Shown here piece by piece: positions 49,168 through 59,323 of a stretch of DNA of 64,000 bases. How positions within the stretch are numbered: position 1 is the first letter of the stretch; each line of letters opens with the position of its first letter. The stretch lies in NCBI RefSeq assembly GCF_041429795.1, contig NZ_CP163424.1:2792001-2856000 (forward strand), given 5' to 3'. Below the pieces are notes generated by a model, which worked only from the letters and a program-made list of their open reading frames with translations, made no database searches and had not been told where the DNA came from. This DNA comes from Algimonas porphyrae. GTDB taxonomy: Bacteria > Pseudomonadota > Alphaproteobacteria > Caulobacterales > Maricaulaceae. The position numbers were made by a program, and so were the translations under genes.

Positions 49168-49894
49168 TTTCGGTACGCCACTCAAAGCCGTCATCATCGG
49201 CAGTAGCGGAGGCATTGGACGTGCCTTCGTCAATGCGCTGGCGCTAAGCGACCACGTCGCGACCATCCATGCCCTGTCTCGTTCAGGCGCAGCGCATCCC
49301 TCCCCCAAAGTCCGCAACTTTGCCTTCGACTTTCTGGACGAAACCAGCGTTCACGCTGCGGCCGCAGCGCTGCGCGACGACGGGCCGTTCGATCTGATCA
49401 TTGTTGCGACGGGCTTGTTGCAGGGAGCGGGCATTCGTCCTGAAAAGACGATGCGCGCACTCGACCTGGATAAGATGCAGACCAGCTTCGCCGTCAACAC
49501 CTTCGGCCCGGCCCTGACAGCGCGATACTTCCTGCCCCTGCTGGCTCGTGATCGCAAAGCCGTCTTCGCAGCCTTGTCGGCGCGGGTCGGTTCGATTTCG
49601 GATAATCGTCTGGGCGGCTGGTATAGCTACCGCGCTGCCAAGGCCGCGCTCAACATGATGCTCAGAACGTTGAGCATCGAAACCGCCCGGCGTTTCAAGC
49701 AGCAGATCGTCATCGGCCTGCATCCCGGCACCGTCGATACGGACTTGTCCAAACCGTTTCAGGGCAATGTGCCGGATGGAAAGCTGTTCACCCCGGACTT
49801 TTCAGCCCGGAAACTGCTGGACGTGATCGATCAGCTGGAGCCGGACGACACAGGATATCTGTTTGCCTGGGACGGCGAACGGGTGACGTTTTGA
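49157..49894 (+). CDS. SDR-family protein of the photolyase cluster
   Basis: The 245-residue protein has the SDR start [13 protein letters not shown], a modified NNAG region ([10 protein letters not shown]), and the catalytic [11 protein letters not shown] with Tyr and Lys, preceded by SARVGS. It ends with a [11 protein letters not shown] segment seen in C-factor-like SDRs. It overlaps DUF2256. SDR proteins of this kind are commonly linked to photolyases in marine bacteria. Substrate unknown. Confidence 0.9.
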   Translation: MLDSFGTPLKAVIIGSSGGIGRAFVNALALSDHVATIHALSRSGAAHPSPKVRNFAFDFLDETSVHAAAAALRDDGPFDLIIVATGLLQGAGIRPEKTMRALDLDKMQTSFAVNTFGPALTARYFLPLLARDRKAVFAALSARVGSISDNRLGGWYSYRAAKAALNMMLRTLSIETARRFKQQIVIGLHPGTVDTDLSKPFQGNVPDGKLFTPDFSARKLLDVIDQLEPDDTGYLFAWDGERVTF

Positions 49895-49934
49895 TGGATA
49901 ATGACGACCCGGGAAACAGGTCGGGATCATATTG

Positions 49935-50076
49935 TCGTCTCCCCCTCCGACCTTCGCCTGCGGCGAAGCCCACCTCCCACTGTCCGGGGGAGTAATAATT
50001 AAGTGAGGCCACTACTCTATGTTCCTCCCCCGGACAGGGGGAGGTGCCGAATGAAATGAGGCGGAGGGGGAGACGA
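49935..50076. repeat. MITE-like palindromic element
   Basis: TCGTCTCCCCCTCCG (49935-49949) is repeated inverted at 50062-50076, a perfect 15-bp match. Inside it, CACCTCCCACTGTCCGGGGG pairs with CCCCCGGACAGGGGGAGGTG with one or two mismatches. The 142-base unit folds into one long hairpin and lies in the gap between two convergent genes. Similar CCCTCCG-type elements are common in GC-rich alphaproteobacteria. Confidence 0.82.
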
Positions 50077-50107
50077 GAGAATAAAGCGCGCGCCAGCGCG
50101 ACCCGAC

Positions 50108-50743
50108 TTAGTCGAAAAGATCCATATTTTCGCGCAGCACCTTGCCCGTAAAGACCTTGGTCACATCGACTTTGGCGCTCGACGCCGCTTCGTCGATTTC
50201 CCGGATAATGTTGCGCAGGGCCGGAACACTGCGGTCTGAATATCTCAGCAGATAATCGATCACATCCGACGGGACGTCGCGACCCCGACGTTCGAACAAA
50301 ATGCGTGTGATCGGTCGTAGACTTTCATCGTCCGGTTCGAAAAGTTCGATCTTGGGCATGGCCGACAGGCGGGAGCGCAAGTCCGGCAAGCTGACGCCCC
50401 AATCAGATGGAGGGACACGCGAAGCAAGCAGCAGGCCGGGAATTTCGCCGCGGAGCGCCCGGTTGATGAAGGCGAACAGATCCTCTTCCGGGCATGTATG
50501 CGCATCATCGATGAAAATACCGTGCGACTGAGCGAGCCACGCTTCGCCGAGATGCGTCTTGCCCGTCCCTTCAGGCCCCAGCAGCAGGACCGCCGGTGCG
50601 GGCCAGGCCGGCCAGGCCTGTACGACATTCAGCGCGCCCTGATTGGACGGTGCCTGAATGAAGCTGTCAAATGTGAAGTCCGGGTCCGGAATCAGATCCA
50701 TCGGAATCTGAACCCGGGGGATCTGTCCGATCCGGCTCATCAT
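50108..50743 (-). CDS. hdaA: HdaA-like DnaA-inactivating AAA protein
   Basis: The 211-residue product has the DnaA-type AAA fold without the DNA-binding domain IV. The Walker A is in LLLGPEGTGKTHLGEAWL, the Walker B-like segment in IFIDDAH, and LASRVPPSDW and LRSRLSAMP follow. In Caulobacter HdaA acts with the beta clamp to convert DnaA-ATP to DnaA-ADP and prevents over-initiation. An N-terminal clamp-binding peptide is plausible but not proven here. The ATG overlaps the stop of the DUF2066 gene (TAATG), as expected for this conserved pair. Confidence 0.9.
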   Translation of the reverse strand: MMSRIGQIPRVQIPMDLIPDPDFTFDSFIQAPSNQGALNVVQAWPAWPAPAVLLLGPEGTGKTHLGEAWLAQSHGIFIDDAHTCPEEDLFAFINRALRGEIPGLLLASRVPPSDWGVSLPDLRSRLSAMPKIELFEPDDESLRPITRILFERRGRDVPSDVIDYLLRYSDRSVPALRNIIREIDEAASSAKVDVTKVFTGKVLRENMDLFD

Positions 50744-51717
50744 TATCGCCGGATGACGAGGCCCAGGCGCGGATCGTCATAGACGCGCACGCCCTTCTGG
50801 GACATTTCTGCGGCCAGGCGATCGAGACTGCCATAGGAGAGGGTCATCAGCGCGCCGTCCTTGGACAACGCATCCAGCCGGGCATCGCGAACCTGCGCAC
50901 TATTATTGATCGCGCGCTGCAGCGTCCGCCATTCATCCATGGAATTGTAGAGCACGGACACCGTCATTGTCTGCGCGTCCTCAATGGGTACGGCAGATGT
51001 CGCTTTCCAGTTGCTTTCCATCTGCGAGACGATTCCGGCCATGCCGCCGCGCGAGCGATATTGGCGCTGCCCGCCCGTCCCCATATTCAGGTCCGTCGCG
51101 CTGACCCCGCCTGCATCCTGCCGGATGATCAAGAGGCGATCGACATTGTAGCGCTGTGCCAGCGCACGCAGCTGGTCATTGCTCGGCTCATTATAGAGCA
51201 CGGCAATGTCCTCGGCACTGGGGCTCAGCACGGGTGTCAGCGCATGGGCGTAGCGGCCCGAGAGAATGTCGCGCGCCAGATCGCCTTCCGGATCGATGCC
51301 GAGCGGCACGGCGAGGCGTTCTGTCGACTGGCTGCGCACCATCGTCAGGCCGGAATCGCGTAGCAAGCGCTGGACGGCGGACGGGTTGAAGGCAATCGAG
51401 ACATCACCCAGATAGCGGGTCGCCGAGCGCCGTTCATTGTCGATCGACAGACCCCGGATAAGCGGGCCGACGATCGCCGCCGACAAGGGCGGCATGCCGC
51501 GTTCCGCGCGCTCGCTGTCGAGGGTCAACCGTTCGATCAGCTGCCGGGCGGCGACGATCTGTCCGGACCCGATGGCCCGTGTCTGCGCCTCGATGGCCGT
51601 ATCGGCTGTAGCGTCGACCGGAACCTTGGCGACGGTGAATGGATCAGCCGCCAGAGCGGGCCAGGCTATCAGCATGGCAGCAAGAGCAAAGAGGAGACGT
51701 CGGGCGGATCGGATCAT
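50743..51717 (-). CDS. DUF2066 exported protein
   Basis: The ATG at 51717 gives a signal peptide ([19 protein letters not shown]) and a 324-residue product. The mature part has the DUF2066 pattern, with [20 protein letters not shown] near residue 115 and [15 protein letters not shown] further on. Function is unknown. It is periplasmic by prediction. It stands divergent from purM and overlaps hdaA, an order seen in Caulobacter relatives. The open frame continues upstream antisense to purM, but this is not coding. Confidence 0.9.
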   Translation of the reverse strand: MIRSARRLLFALAAMLIAWPALAADPFTVAKVPVDATADTAIEAQTRAIGSGQIVAARQLIERLTLDSERAERGMPPLSAAIVGPLIRGLSIDNERRSATRYLGDVSIAFNPSAVQRLLRDSGLTMVRSQSTERLAVPLGIDPEGDLARDILSGRYAHALTPVLSPSAEDIAVLYNEPSNDQLRALAQRYNVDRLLIIRQDAGGVSATDLNMGTGGQRQYRSRGGMAGIVSQMESNWKATSAVPIEDAQTMTVSVLYNSMDEWRTLQRAINNSAQVRDARLDALSKDGALMTLSYGSLDRLAAEMSQKGVRVYDDPRLGLVIRR

Positions 51718-51816
51718 GGGAGGGCTATAGCAGGCTTTGGCGTGTGGAAAAGGCGGCGTGTCATTTCCACCCCATTGACTTGCGATTATGGCGGAATTGG
51801 CACACAGGCCTGCCCC

Positions 51817-52833
51817 ATGAATAATGACAATAACCCTCTGTCCTACAAAGATGCCGGCGTCGATATCGATGCCGGCGACGCGCTGGTCGACCGGATCAAG
51901 CCGATGGTGAAAAGCACGCGCCGCCCGGGCGCGGACGGCACGATTGGCGGCTTTGGCGGCGCGTTCGACCTGAAAGCCGCCGGCTTTGACGACCCTGTAC
52001 TGGTCAGCGGGACGGACGGCGTCGGAACCAAGCTGAAGGTCGCGATCGAAACGGGGCGGCTCGACACGGTCGGCATCGACCTCGTCGCCATGTGCGTCAA
52101 TGATGTGCTGGCGCAGGGCGCAGAACCGCTCTTCTTTCTCGACTATTTTGCAACCGGGCGGCTCGACGTGGATAGTGCGGCCAGCGTCGTGTCCGGTATC
52201 GCCGAAGGCTGCCGTCAGGCAGGGGCGGCCCTGATCGGTGGGGAAACGGCTGAAATGCCGGGCATGTATGCGGACGGGGAATTCGATCTGGCAGGCTTCG
52301 TGGTCGGCGCGGTCGAACGCGACCGGATGCTTCCCCTGATGGACCGGATGGAGGCAGGCGACGTACTGATCGGGCTGGAAAGTTCTGGCCCGCACAGCAA
52401 TGGCTATTCGTTGATCCGCAAGATCGTCGAGCGGTCCGGACTGGATTTCCATGCCCCTTCACCGTTCGGCAAAGGCCTGCTGGCCGACGCGCTGCTCGCC
52501 CCCACCATTATCTATGTCGAGGCGGTCAAACCGGTGTTGGGCGATATTCTGGGCCTGGCGCATATTACGGGTGGCGGTCTGACCGACAATGTGCCGCGCA
52601 TGCTGCCGGATGAACTCGCCGCCGCTTTCGATTTCGGCGCCTGGGAACGGCCCGCCATCTTCCGCTGGCTGCAGGAGACGGGCGGCGTCGAGGAGGCCGA
52701 AATGCGCCGCGCCTTCAATTGCGGCATCGGACTGGTGCTCTGCGTCAAGCCCGACGCCGTCATGGCGGTGCTGACGAAATTGGAGCCAAGCGGCATTCCG
52801 GCGCACGTTATCGGGGAGCTACGAACCGCATGA
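51817..52833 (+). CDS. purM: Phosphoribosylformylglycinamidine cyclo-ligase PurM
   Basis: The ATG at 51817 gives 338 residues: [20 protein letters not shown], then [17 protein letters not shown], then [20 protein letters not shown], then [11 protein letters not shown] and [15 protein letters not shown]. PurM closes the imidazole ring in the fifth step of purine synthesis, using ATP. It overlaps purN by 4 bases, so the two are a coupled operon. Confidence 0.97.
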   Translation: MNNDNNPLSYKDAGVDIDAGDALVDRIKPMVKSTRRPGADGTIGGFGGAFDLKAAGFDDPVLVSGTDGVGTKLKVAIETGRLDTVGIDLVAMCVNDVLAQGAEPLFFLDYFATGRLDVDSAASVVSGIAEGCRQAGAALIGGETAEMPGMYADGEFDLAGFVVGAVERDRMLPLMDRMEAGDVLIGLESSGPHSNGYSLIRKIVERSGLDFHAPSPFGKGLLADALLAPTIIYVEAVKPVLGDILGLAHITGGGLTDNVPRMLPDELAAAFDFGAWERPAIFRWLQETGGVEEAEMRRAFNCGIGLVLCVKPDAVMAVLTKLEPSGIPAHVIGELRTA

Positions 52834-53411
52834 CCCGTCGCGTGCGAACAGCGGTCCTGATTTCAGGGCGCGGTTCCAACATGATGGCACTTCTCGCGGC
52901 AGCCCGCGCCGACGATTATCCTGCCGACATTCAACTCGTCATCTCCAACCGCCCCGAAGCGGACGGCCTGAGAAAAGCGGACGCGGCGGGCGTCACGGCG
53001 ATCGCGATTGATCACAAGGATTTCGACACGCGCGAAGCGTTCGAGCGTGAACTCGACGCCGCCCTGCGAGCCCACAAGATTGACTTCGTCGCTTGTGCCG
53101 GATTCATGCGCGTGCTGACGGAATGGTTCGTGTCGCGCTGGGAAGGCCGTCTGATCAACATCCATCCGTCCCTGCTGCCCAAATATAAGGGGCTGCACAC
53201 ACATAAACGCGCCATCGAAGCCGGCGATGCGGAAGGCGGCGCCTCTGTTCACTGGGTCGCAACTGAAGTCGATGGCGGCGACATCATCGATCACGAAGCG
53301 GTTCAGATCGAGGCGGACGAGACTCCGGAAAGCTTGGCGAATAAGGTGTTGAAGCGGGAATTGGTGCTATATCCGCGGGCCCTGAATAAAGTGCTGATGG
53401 GTTGGCACTGA
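52830..53411 (+). CDS. purN: Phosphoribosylglycinamide formyltransferase PurN
   Basis: The 193-residue protein has [12 protein letters not shown] at the start, the catalytic Asn-His-Asp set in [20 protein letters not shown] and [11 protein letters not shown], and the usual length of folate-dependent PurN. It transfers a formyl group from 10-formyl-tetrahydrofolate to GAR, the third purine step. Its ATG overlaps the purM stop. Confidence 0.97.
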   Translation: MTRRVRTAVLISGRGSNMMALLAAARADDYPADIQLVISNRPEADGLRKADAAGVTAIAIDHKDFDTREAFERELDAALRAHKIDFVACAGFMRVLTEWFVSRWEGRLINIHPSLLPKYKGLHTHKRAIEAGDAEGGASVHWVATEVDGGDIIDHEAVQIEADETPESLANKVLKRELVLYPRALNKVLMGWH

Positions 53412-53569
53412 TTTGTCGAAGACGTTGCCATTTGGCTGTCATATCGTCTCAAGCAGCACGGACCTTTCATATTGATATAAAACACCTTTCGACCCTGTAT
53501 TTCGGCAAAGGAGCTTCGTTCGGCGGCTCTGCGAGCGACTTGAATTGGAAAAGAGGTTAGAGTTTAAGA

Positions 53570-53926
53570 ATGCCTCATTCTCGCCGAATAGCTCTCTTTT
53601 TACTGCTCAGTTTTATCATTTCCGGATTGTTAGAAGGCTTATTCCCAGTCTATGCAAACGCTGTCAGCTTAATCCATGGCCTTCTTATCATTGTGTGCGC
53701 AGCATTCTGGTGCAGTTATCATGCCGAGGAAAATGACATTAACCCACCAAGAGGATCAATAATATTATGCGTCCTCCTGCCCATGGTCGGAGTTCCGTAT
53801 TATTTATTCAGGAGATTTGGACTTAAGAGCGGTGGGATTAAATTTTTATTGGTATGCCTCTTTATGGTCGTTTCATTCATTGCATATGCGGTTACGATAT
53901 TTCTTACCGATCTATTTCCTGGCTAG
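53570..53926 (+). CDS. Small multi-pass membrane protein
   Basis: The 118-residue product has four hydrophobic stretches: RIALFLLLSFIISGLLEGLF, VSLIHGLLIIVCAAFW, IILCVLLPMVGVPYYLF and FLLVCLFMVVSFIAYAVTIF. An AGAGG lies 13 bases before the ATG. It is AT-richer than purN and ndk, suggesting recent gain. I recognise no family. It stands alone between purN and ndk. Confidence 0.72.
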   Translation: MPHSRRIALFLLLSFIISGLLEGLFPVYANAVSLIHGLLIIVCAAFWCSYHAEENDINPPRGSIILCVLLPMVGVPYYLFRRFGLKSGGIKFLLVCLFMVVSFIAYAVTIFLTDLFPG

Positions 53927-54024
53927 ATGCAAGCAACCATGATTCACCTCAGCCCAGTCATATTTTCATATTGCGTGGAATTTGAGCGTCTCTCGCATGC
54001 CTCATAGTAGGGTGCCCAGCTAAC

Positions 54025-54050
54025 AAAAAAGCCGCCCCAAGGGCGGCTTT
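54025..54050 (-). terminator. Intrinsic terminator of ndk
   Basis: On the minus strand AAAGCCGCCC pairs with GGGCGGCTTT across a 3-base loop and runs into more T residues. It lies 25 bases after the ndk stop. On the plus strand only three T follow. Confidence 0.9.
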
Positions 54051-54074
54051 CACTGTCAAAATCAGGACGGTTGC

Positions 54075-54497
54075 TTAGCCCGGAATGTCTTCTTCCGAGA
54101 AGAACTGCGCGATTTCCTCGGCGGCCGTTTCTGGGGCGTCGGAGCCGTGAACCGTATTGGCATCGATCAATTCGGCGAAAGCGGCGCGGATCGTGCCGGC
54201 ATCGGCTTCAGCCGGATTGGTCGCGCCCATTACATCGCGGTAGCGCGCAATGGCGTTCTCGCCTTCCAGAACCTGCACGACGACCGGGCCGGACGTCATG
54301 AACTTGACCAGATCGCCATAGAAAGGACTCTCGGCATGGACTTCATAGAAGCGCTTCGCCTGGGCTTCAGTCAGCTGGACGCGGCGCTGGCCGACGATGC
54401 GAAGACCGGCGTCTTCGATCATGGCATTGACCTTGCCTGTCAGGTTACGTTTTGTGGCATCAGGTTTGATGATGGAAAAGGTGCGTTGCACGGCCAT
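54075..54497 (-). CDS. ndk: Nucleoside diphosphate kinase
   Basis: The ATG at 54497 follows an AAGGA site and gives 140 residues, [20 protein letters not shown] and onward, with the active-site His in [10 protein letters not shown]. It balances nucleoside triphosphate pools by transferring phosphate from ATP. An ATG eight codons upstream is present but the family start is the one chosen. Confidence 0.97.
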   Translation of the reverse strand: MAVQRTFSIIKPDATKRNLTGKVNAMIEDAGLRIVGQRRVQLTEAQAKRFYEVHAESPFYGDLVKFMTSGPVVVQVLEGENAIARYRDVMGATNPAEADAGTIRAAFAELIDANTVHGSDAPETAAEEIAQFFSEEDIPG

Positions 54498-54717
54498 GGG
54501 ATAATCCTTTTTAGGCTGCATGGAAATTTGCGCGGCCCCTAATCCGGGATGACGCGCATTTCAAGGTGAGAAGGTAGTGCCTTTCGGGCTCAAGCCGTGA
54601 TAGCGGACGCCTCACCGTTTGCGAATTGCCACAGACCAATCCATTTCTGTTTGCGGATTGCCGCCGACCAACCCAACCCGCGTTTATTCAGCCCCCGAAA
54701 CCTATCTTTAGACCGCG

Positions 54718-56601
54718 ATGCTTCACATTAACGACCTGACATACCGGATCGAAGGCCGCCCGCTATTCGAACAGGCGACCCTTGCGATCGACGCCGGGCA
54801 GAAGGTCGGGCTGGTCGGGCGTAACGGGACTGGCAAGTCGACCCTGTTCCGCCTGATCAAGGGGGAGATCAGCCCGGATGATGGCGAAATCTCCCTGCGC
54901 AAGGGCATGCGCATGGGCTGTGTCGATCAGGAAGTGCCAGGCGGCCCGACCTCGCTGATGGACACGGTCCTGGCGGCAGATACGGAACGCACGGCCTTGA
55001 TGGCGGAGGCCGAGACCGCAAGCGACCCGATGCGGATTGCACAGATCCATACGCGTCTGGGCGATATCGATGCCTATACGGCAGAAGCGCGTGCTGGCTC
55101 GATCCTGTCGGGTCTGGGTTTTGACGGGCCGGACCAGCAGCGCGCTTGCGCCGATTTTTCCGGCGGCTGGCGGATGCGTGTGGCGCTGGCCGCCATGCTG
55201 TTCGCCGAGCCGGACATTCTGCTGCTGGATGAGCCGACCAACTATCTCGACATTGAAGGCGCGCTCTGGCTGGAAAACCACATCCGCAAATATCGCGGCA
55301 CAATCTTCGTCATCTCCCACGACCGCGATTTCCTGACCAATGCCGTGACCCATATCGCCCATCTGCAATCCGGCAAGATGACGATGTATTCCGGCAATTA
55401 CGACCAGTTCCAGCGCCGTCTGGCCGAACGCAACCGCCTTGATATGGCCCTCGTCGCGAAGCAGGAGGAAGAGCGCCGCAAACTCCAGGCCTTTGTCGAC
55501 CGGTTCAAGGCCAAGGCCTCGAAAGCCAAGCAAGCGCAGAGCCGCGTCAAACGGCTGGAGAAGATGGAGCCGATCGCGACCATGGTCAGCGACCCGATCG
55601 CACCGATCGACCTGCACGGCCCCGAACGCCTGCTATCCCCGCCCATGGTCCGCTTTGACGACGCATCGCTCGGCTACGGCGAAACGACCGTACTGCGCAA
55701 TATCAATCTGACCGTCGATCCAGATGACCGGATCGGATTGCTGGGCCGCAACGGTGAAGGCAAGACCACCTTCGCCAAGGGTCTGCTGGGCCTGTTATCT
55801 GCGCAGGACGGTCATATTCGCAGCCACAAGAAAATGCGCGTCGGCTATTTCGCGCAGCACGAAGTGGACGCGCTCAACACCGCTCATTCCGCCTATGACC
55901 ATGTTGTCGAGCTGATGCCCGACGCCACGGAAGCCGAACGCCGCGCACGTCTGGCGCAATTCGGACTGGGCGCGAAGAATGCAGAAACCCCGGCAGGCGA
56001 TCTGTCAGGCGGGGAAAAGGCGCGGCTGCTCTTTTCCCTCATCGGCTTTCACAAGCCACATCTGCTGGTGCTCGATGAGCCGACCAACCACCTCGACATC
56101 GATAGCCGCGAAGAGTTGGTGCGTTCGCTCAACAGCTATTCTGGCGCCGTGCTGCTGATCAGTCACGACCGCGCGCTGCTCGAAGCGACGACGGAACGCC
56201 TCTGGCTGGTCGATGGCGGCTCCGTTATACCCTATCCCGGCACGCTGGACGATTACCGGGCCGAACAGGCCGAACGCGCCAAACCCGATCGCAAACCCAA
56301 AACCGATAATGGCCCGTCCAAGGCTGATGAACGCAAGGCCCGGGCCGAAGCCCGCAAAGCCATCGCGCCGTTGAAAAAGGCGGCGGCGAAACTGGAAAAG
56401 GCGCTCGAAAACGCCACATCCAAAATCGCCACGCTTGATGCCGCTCTGTCCGACCCCGCCCTGTTCGACCGCGATCCCGACAAAGCCGTCACCCTCGGTC
56501 AGGACCGCGCCCGCACGGCGGAACAAATCGAAGCGCTGGAAACAGAGTGGCTCGAGGCACTGGCCACCTATGAAGCCGCGGAGGCGGATGCAGGTCTGTA
56601 G
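54718..56601 (+). CDS. ABC-F family ATPase (YheS/Uup-like)
   Basis: The 627-residue protein has two ABC domains and no membrane part. Walker A motifs are GRNGTGKST near 36 and GRNGEGKTT near 344. Signature motifs are SGGWRMR and SGGEKAR, and the Walker B motifs are LLLDEPTNYLDIEG and LVLDEPTNHLDID. A charged linker (KLQAFVDRFKAKASKAKQAQ) sits between the domains. The last 90 residues form a Lys/Ala/Glu-rich coiled coil, as in Uup and YheS. ABC-F proteins bind the ribosomal E site and rescue or tune translation. Exact subfamily is not settled by eye. Confidence 0.95.
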   Translation: MLHINDLTYRIEGRPLFEQATLAIDAGQKVGLVGRNGTGKSTLFRLIKGEISPDDGEISLRKGMRMGCVDQEVPGGPTSLMDTVLAADTERTALMAEAETASDPMRIAQIHTRLGDIDAYTAEARAGSILSGLGFDGPDQQRACADFSGGWRMRVALAAMLFAEPDILLLDEPTNYLDIEGALWLENHIRKYRGTIFVISHDRDFLTNAVTHIAHLQSGKMTMYSGNYDQFQRRLAERNRLDMALVAKQEEERRKLQAFVDRFKAKASKAKQAQSRVKRLEKMEPIATMVSDPIAPIDLHGPERLLSPPMVRFDDASLGYGETTVLRNINLTVDPDDRIGLLGRNGEGKTTFAKGLLGLLSAQDGHIRSHKKMRVGYFAQHEVDALNTAHSAYDHVVELMPDATEAERRARLAQFGLGAKNAETPAGDLSGGEKARLLFSLIGFHKPHLLVLDEPTNHLDIDSREELVRSLNSYSGAVLLISHDRALLEATTERLWLVDGGSVIPYPGTLDDYRAEQAERAKPDRKPKTDNGPSKADERKARAEARKAIAPLKKAAAKLEKALENATSKIATLDAALSDPALFDRDPDKAVTLGQDRARTAEQIEALETEWLEALATYEAAEADAGL

Positions 56602-57060
56602 GACCTCAGCTCGTCTCGTGGGCTTCTGCCACTAAGAAACGTATCTATTGCACGGCGTAGACTGTCGGGAGGGTTATCTTGTCCAGCCTCCTTTCCCTTC
56701 TCCGCTCAGCCGACCTTTCTCCTTTTTCCACTCTCGCGGAATTGGCCTTGCGACGAAACTGTCTTTCTCTTTTGCTCCGGTCACGGGGAAAAGCCCGCGC
56801 CTCGTGTCGCCTTCGACATGCAGGGATCACCCCCAGGGGTGATGCTGATGACCCGCTCTCAGCCGCAGAATAGCGGCTGTCTGCAGACCAGATCGTTCCC
56901 GGCATTTATCGCCGGGGCCAAGTAGGCGGGTCGGGGGCACGTAGTCTGCGTTCCGGTTTCGAATTCTTAACCCCAAATCCATTTTGGCCCGGATTTCGCC
57001 CTATTTGCTGCAATAAGGGCGATAATCGGCTGGGGCTGTCATTTTCGAAGGGGAAAATCC
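56602..57060. other. 459-base intergenic stretch with small hairpins
   Basis: I see no gene. Small stems are ATCACCCC/GGGGTGAT (56826-56843), AGCCGC/GCGGCT (56861-56878) and one around CCGGC/GCCGG near 56898. They follow one another and could belong to a small RNA or leader for the gene at 57061. A GAAGGGGAAAATCC ribosome site ends the stretch. Confidence 0.4.
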
Positions 57061-57858
57061 ATGTTTCAGCAACGCCTGGTCCGCGAAGACGATGCCGACC
57101 TCATCCTGGAATGTTTTGCGTTTCTGATCCGCCGCTGGGGCCTGCCGGAGCGACCTGCCGTCCCCTCGCCGCTGCATAAGAGCCAGGGGCTGGAGACATT
57201 GTATTACGGATCCGGCGATACGCGCAGCGTGCCGGACTGGGCGCAGGATAATCTCGCCAATGTCCTCTACGGAGCCGGCGTCCAGAGCGACGATCTGACC
57301 CTGTCGGAATCACCTGCCGGTCCCGGCAGGCTGACGGAAAAGGCCGACGCGGCGCTATCTTACGATCCCGCGCGCGCCGCCGAGCCCGGCCATTATGTCA
57401 GCGAATTGATGTTGCAGCTGGCGGCGCGGCGCATGGCGGATTTCGAACCCGGATTCGTGCTGGGCGGACCGCAAAAAGCGCTCATCCTGCTCAGCGCCTG
57501 CGCTTTCATGCGACAGGGATTCGCCCTGATCCATTGCCAGTCCATGCTGCAAAACACCTTTTCAAGCTGGGGAGTCCCCGCCCGCGCCATCGAGGCGCAG
57601 CTGCTGTTTGCAGCTTGTCTAGGGCTGACCGTCCGGCGGCAGACACCCGAGCAGATCATTGCGACCTATGGCTCGCTGATGAGTCCCACCGTGAGGCGCA
57701 AGGTGCGCCCGGCCTGTCGCCAGATCGAGACCTATGCCCCAGAAGTGAAGCTGTTGCAGACCCTCGCCGATCCGACCTACCGGGCCGCACAAGACAGACC
57801 GCGCGGCAGGATCAGACCGGAACTGACGTCTCAGCCGCAGCGGATCTCCTGGACATAG
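57061..57858 (+). CDS. Conserved-looking hypothetical protein
   Basis: A GAAGGGGA site before the ATG supports this 265-residue gene. The product has no signal peptide. It is mixed helical, with a hydrophobic middle stretch (KALILLSACAFMRQGFALIH) and a basic C-terminal third (PTVRRKVRPACRQIETYAPE). I recognise no domain. Its end overlaps by 28 bases the 3' end of the convergent I78-type inhibitor gene. It could be a cytoplasmic regulator with a lineage-restricted role, but nothing proves this. Confidence 0.8.
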   Translation: MFQQRLVREDDADLILECFAFLIRRWGLPERPAVPSPLHKSQGLETLYYGSGDTRSVPDWAQDNLANVLYGAGVQSDDLTLSESPAGPGRLTEKADAALSYDPARAAEPGHYVSELMLQLAARRMADFEPGFVLGGPQKALILLSACAFMRQGFALIHCQSMLQNTFSSWGVPARAIEAQLLFAACLGLTVRRQTPEQIIATYGSLMSPTVRRKVRPACRQIETYAPEVKLLQTLADPTYRAAQDRPRGRIRPELTSQPQRISWT

Positions 57859-58319
57859 CCTTCGCGGTCCAGTTCGATCGTCAGGCGCGACGGCTGATCA
57901 TCGGCAAGCGCGATGCGGTCGCCAATGTCGGAGATGGACGGGGCATAGAGTTGCTGTCCGGGCAGATAGGTCTGCACTTCGACATAAGTCTCGGCCATCA
58001 TCTCGCCATTGAGGAAGTCGTTCTGCGGCCCCTCGAACACGGCAGGGCGGATAATCCGTTTCGTCCCCGGCAGGCCGGGAATGTAGATGGCACCCTCATT
58101 GGCCCCGACCAGCGGGGCATAAAGCTGTGAGCGGCACAGATCGATCGGCTGAATGCGCGGGGTCGGCGCCTGAGCCAGCCAGTCGGGGCGGACATATTGC
58201 CCCTGCCCTGGCGTCGGTTGAAAGTCAGTTTGCGGCGCACCGAACGCGTTGGCGCAAGCTGTCAGCAACCCCAGCGGCAGCCAAGTCAGACAGAGCAAAA
58301 AGAAAGGAAGCCGGCGCAT
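57831..58319 (-). CDS. Peptidase inhibitor I78-like lipoprotein
   Basis: The 162-residue product has a lipoprotein signal ending LTAC. The last 100 residues resemble the I78 elastase-inhibitor family: DLCRSQLYAPLVG, then LPGTKRIIRPA, and the closing RLTIELDREGYVQEIRCG with its final Cys-Gly. Family members bind serine peptidases. An envelope-anchored inhibitor would protect the cell against its own or foreign peptidases. An S9 peptidase is encoded 1.5 kb away, but S9 enzymes are not the typical I78 target. Confidence 0.8.
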   Translation of the reverse strand: MRRLPFFLLCLTWLPLGLLTACANAFGAPQTDFQPTPGQGQYVRPDWLAQAPTPRIQPIDLCRSQLYAPLVGANEGAIYIPGLPGTKRIIRPAVFEGPQNDFLNGEMMAETYVEVQTYLPGQQLYAPSISDIGDRIALADDQPSRLTIELDREGYVQEIRCG

Positions 58320-58543
58320 ATGTGGAAAGTCGCCGCTTATGGTTAACGCCGCGCTAACGAAGCTGTGAAGCTCTTGTGACCCTATGACGGCAAAAACTCC
58401 GCTATCGGGTGAATACGCGAAGACGGTTCTCCCCCTACCCTCCCTTCGCGGCGCATCCGGGACGGATGATGATGACCTTCCCTCATATCATCATCCGTCC
58501 CACCCCTTCCCCTCGACCCTCGCCTCGCATAAGTCGCCATCTT

Positions 58544-59323
58544 GTGACCGATCGCTCGACATCGCCAAGACGCGCGCCCTGGACAGCCAGCGTGCTGACG
58601 CTCTATCCGGATGCCTTTCCGGGTGTGCTCGATACATCGATCATCGGCACGGCTGCGAAAAACGGGCTGTGGCAGCTAGAAACGGTTGATATTCGCGACT
58701 TTGCCGTTAATAGGCACCGCACTGTTGACGGCCCTCCGGCCGGTGGCGGGGCTGGGCTTGTGCTCAAACCTGACATTTCGGCGAAAGCCATCGACAGCGT
58801 GGTCCGACCCGATGGAAACAGTGGGGATGACCGCCCGTTATTGTACATGACCCCTCGGGGTAAGCCGCTCACGCAGGACCGCGTGAAACAGCTTGCTGCC
58901 GGGCCGGGTCTTGTTTGCTTTTGCGGACGGTTTGAAGGCCTTGACGAACGCGTCATCGAATCGCGCGGCATGGAGGAAGTCTCCATCGGCGATTTCGTGC
59001 TCGCGGGCGGAGAGGTCGCAGCTCAGGCCATGATCGAGGCGTGCGTTCGCCTGTTGCCCGGCGTGCTCGGGAACAGCGACAGCGCCGCGGAAGAAAGTTT
59101 CGAGACCGGCTTGCTGGAGTATCCGCTCTATACCAAGCCGCGAATGTTTGAAGGCCGGGAAATCCCGGCAGTGCTGTCATCTGGCGACCACGGAGCCGTG
59201 GATCGCTGGCGGAGAGCGCAAATGGAAGAGATTACAAAGGCGCGCCGCCCGGACCTCTGGGATGCGCATCTGAAGCGACAGGGCGATAGCCCTTCACGGA
59301 GTGAAGACCATGAACGTGATTGA
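58544..59323 (+). CDS. trmD: tRNA (guanine-37-N1)-methyltransferase TrmD
   Basis: The product has [11 protein letters not shown] at the start, [20 protein letters not shown], and [19 protein letters not shown]. The SAM-binding trefoil knot follows ([40 protein letters not shown]). It methylates G37 of tRNAs to prevent frameshifts. No ATG lies close to the conserved start, and the GTG at 58544 is my choice, giving 259 residues. The 3' end overlaps rplS by 14 bases, the normal trmD-rplS pairing, although rpsP and rimM do not precede it here. Confidence 0.92.
   Translation: MTDRSTSPRRAPWTASVLTLYPDAFPGVLDTSIIGTAAKNGLWQLETVDIRDFAVNRHRTVDGPPAGGGAGLVLKPDISAKAIDSVVRPDGNSGDDRPLLYMTPRGKPLTQDRVKQLAAGPGLVCFCGRFEGLDERVIESRGMEEVSIGDFVLAGGEVAAQAMIEACVRLLPGVLGNSDSAAEESFETGLLEYPLYTKPRMFEGREIPAVLSSGDHGAVDRWRRAQMEEITKARRPDLWDAHLKRQGDSPSRSEDHERD

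Noticed and set aside
48946-49317. N-terminal extension of the photolyase
   Set aside because: It is antisense to the DUF2256 and SDR genes, and the photolyase family start is at 48945.
56645-56905. Small open frames in the gap before 57061
   Set aside because: They are Arg/Ser-rich on both strands, with no ribosome sites or motifs. The gap is better described as hairpin-bearing non-coding DNA.
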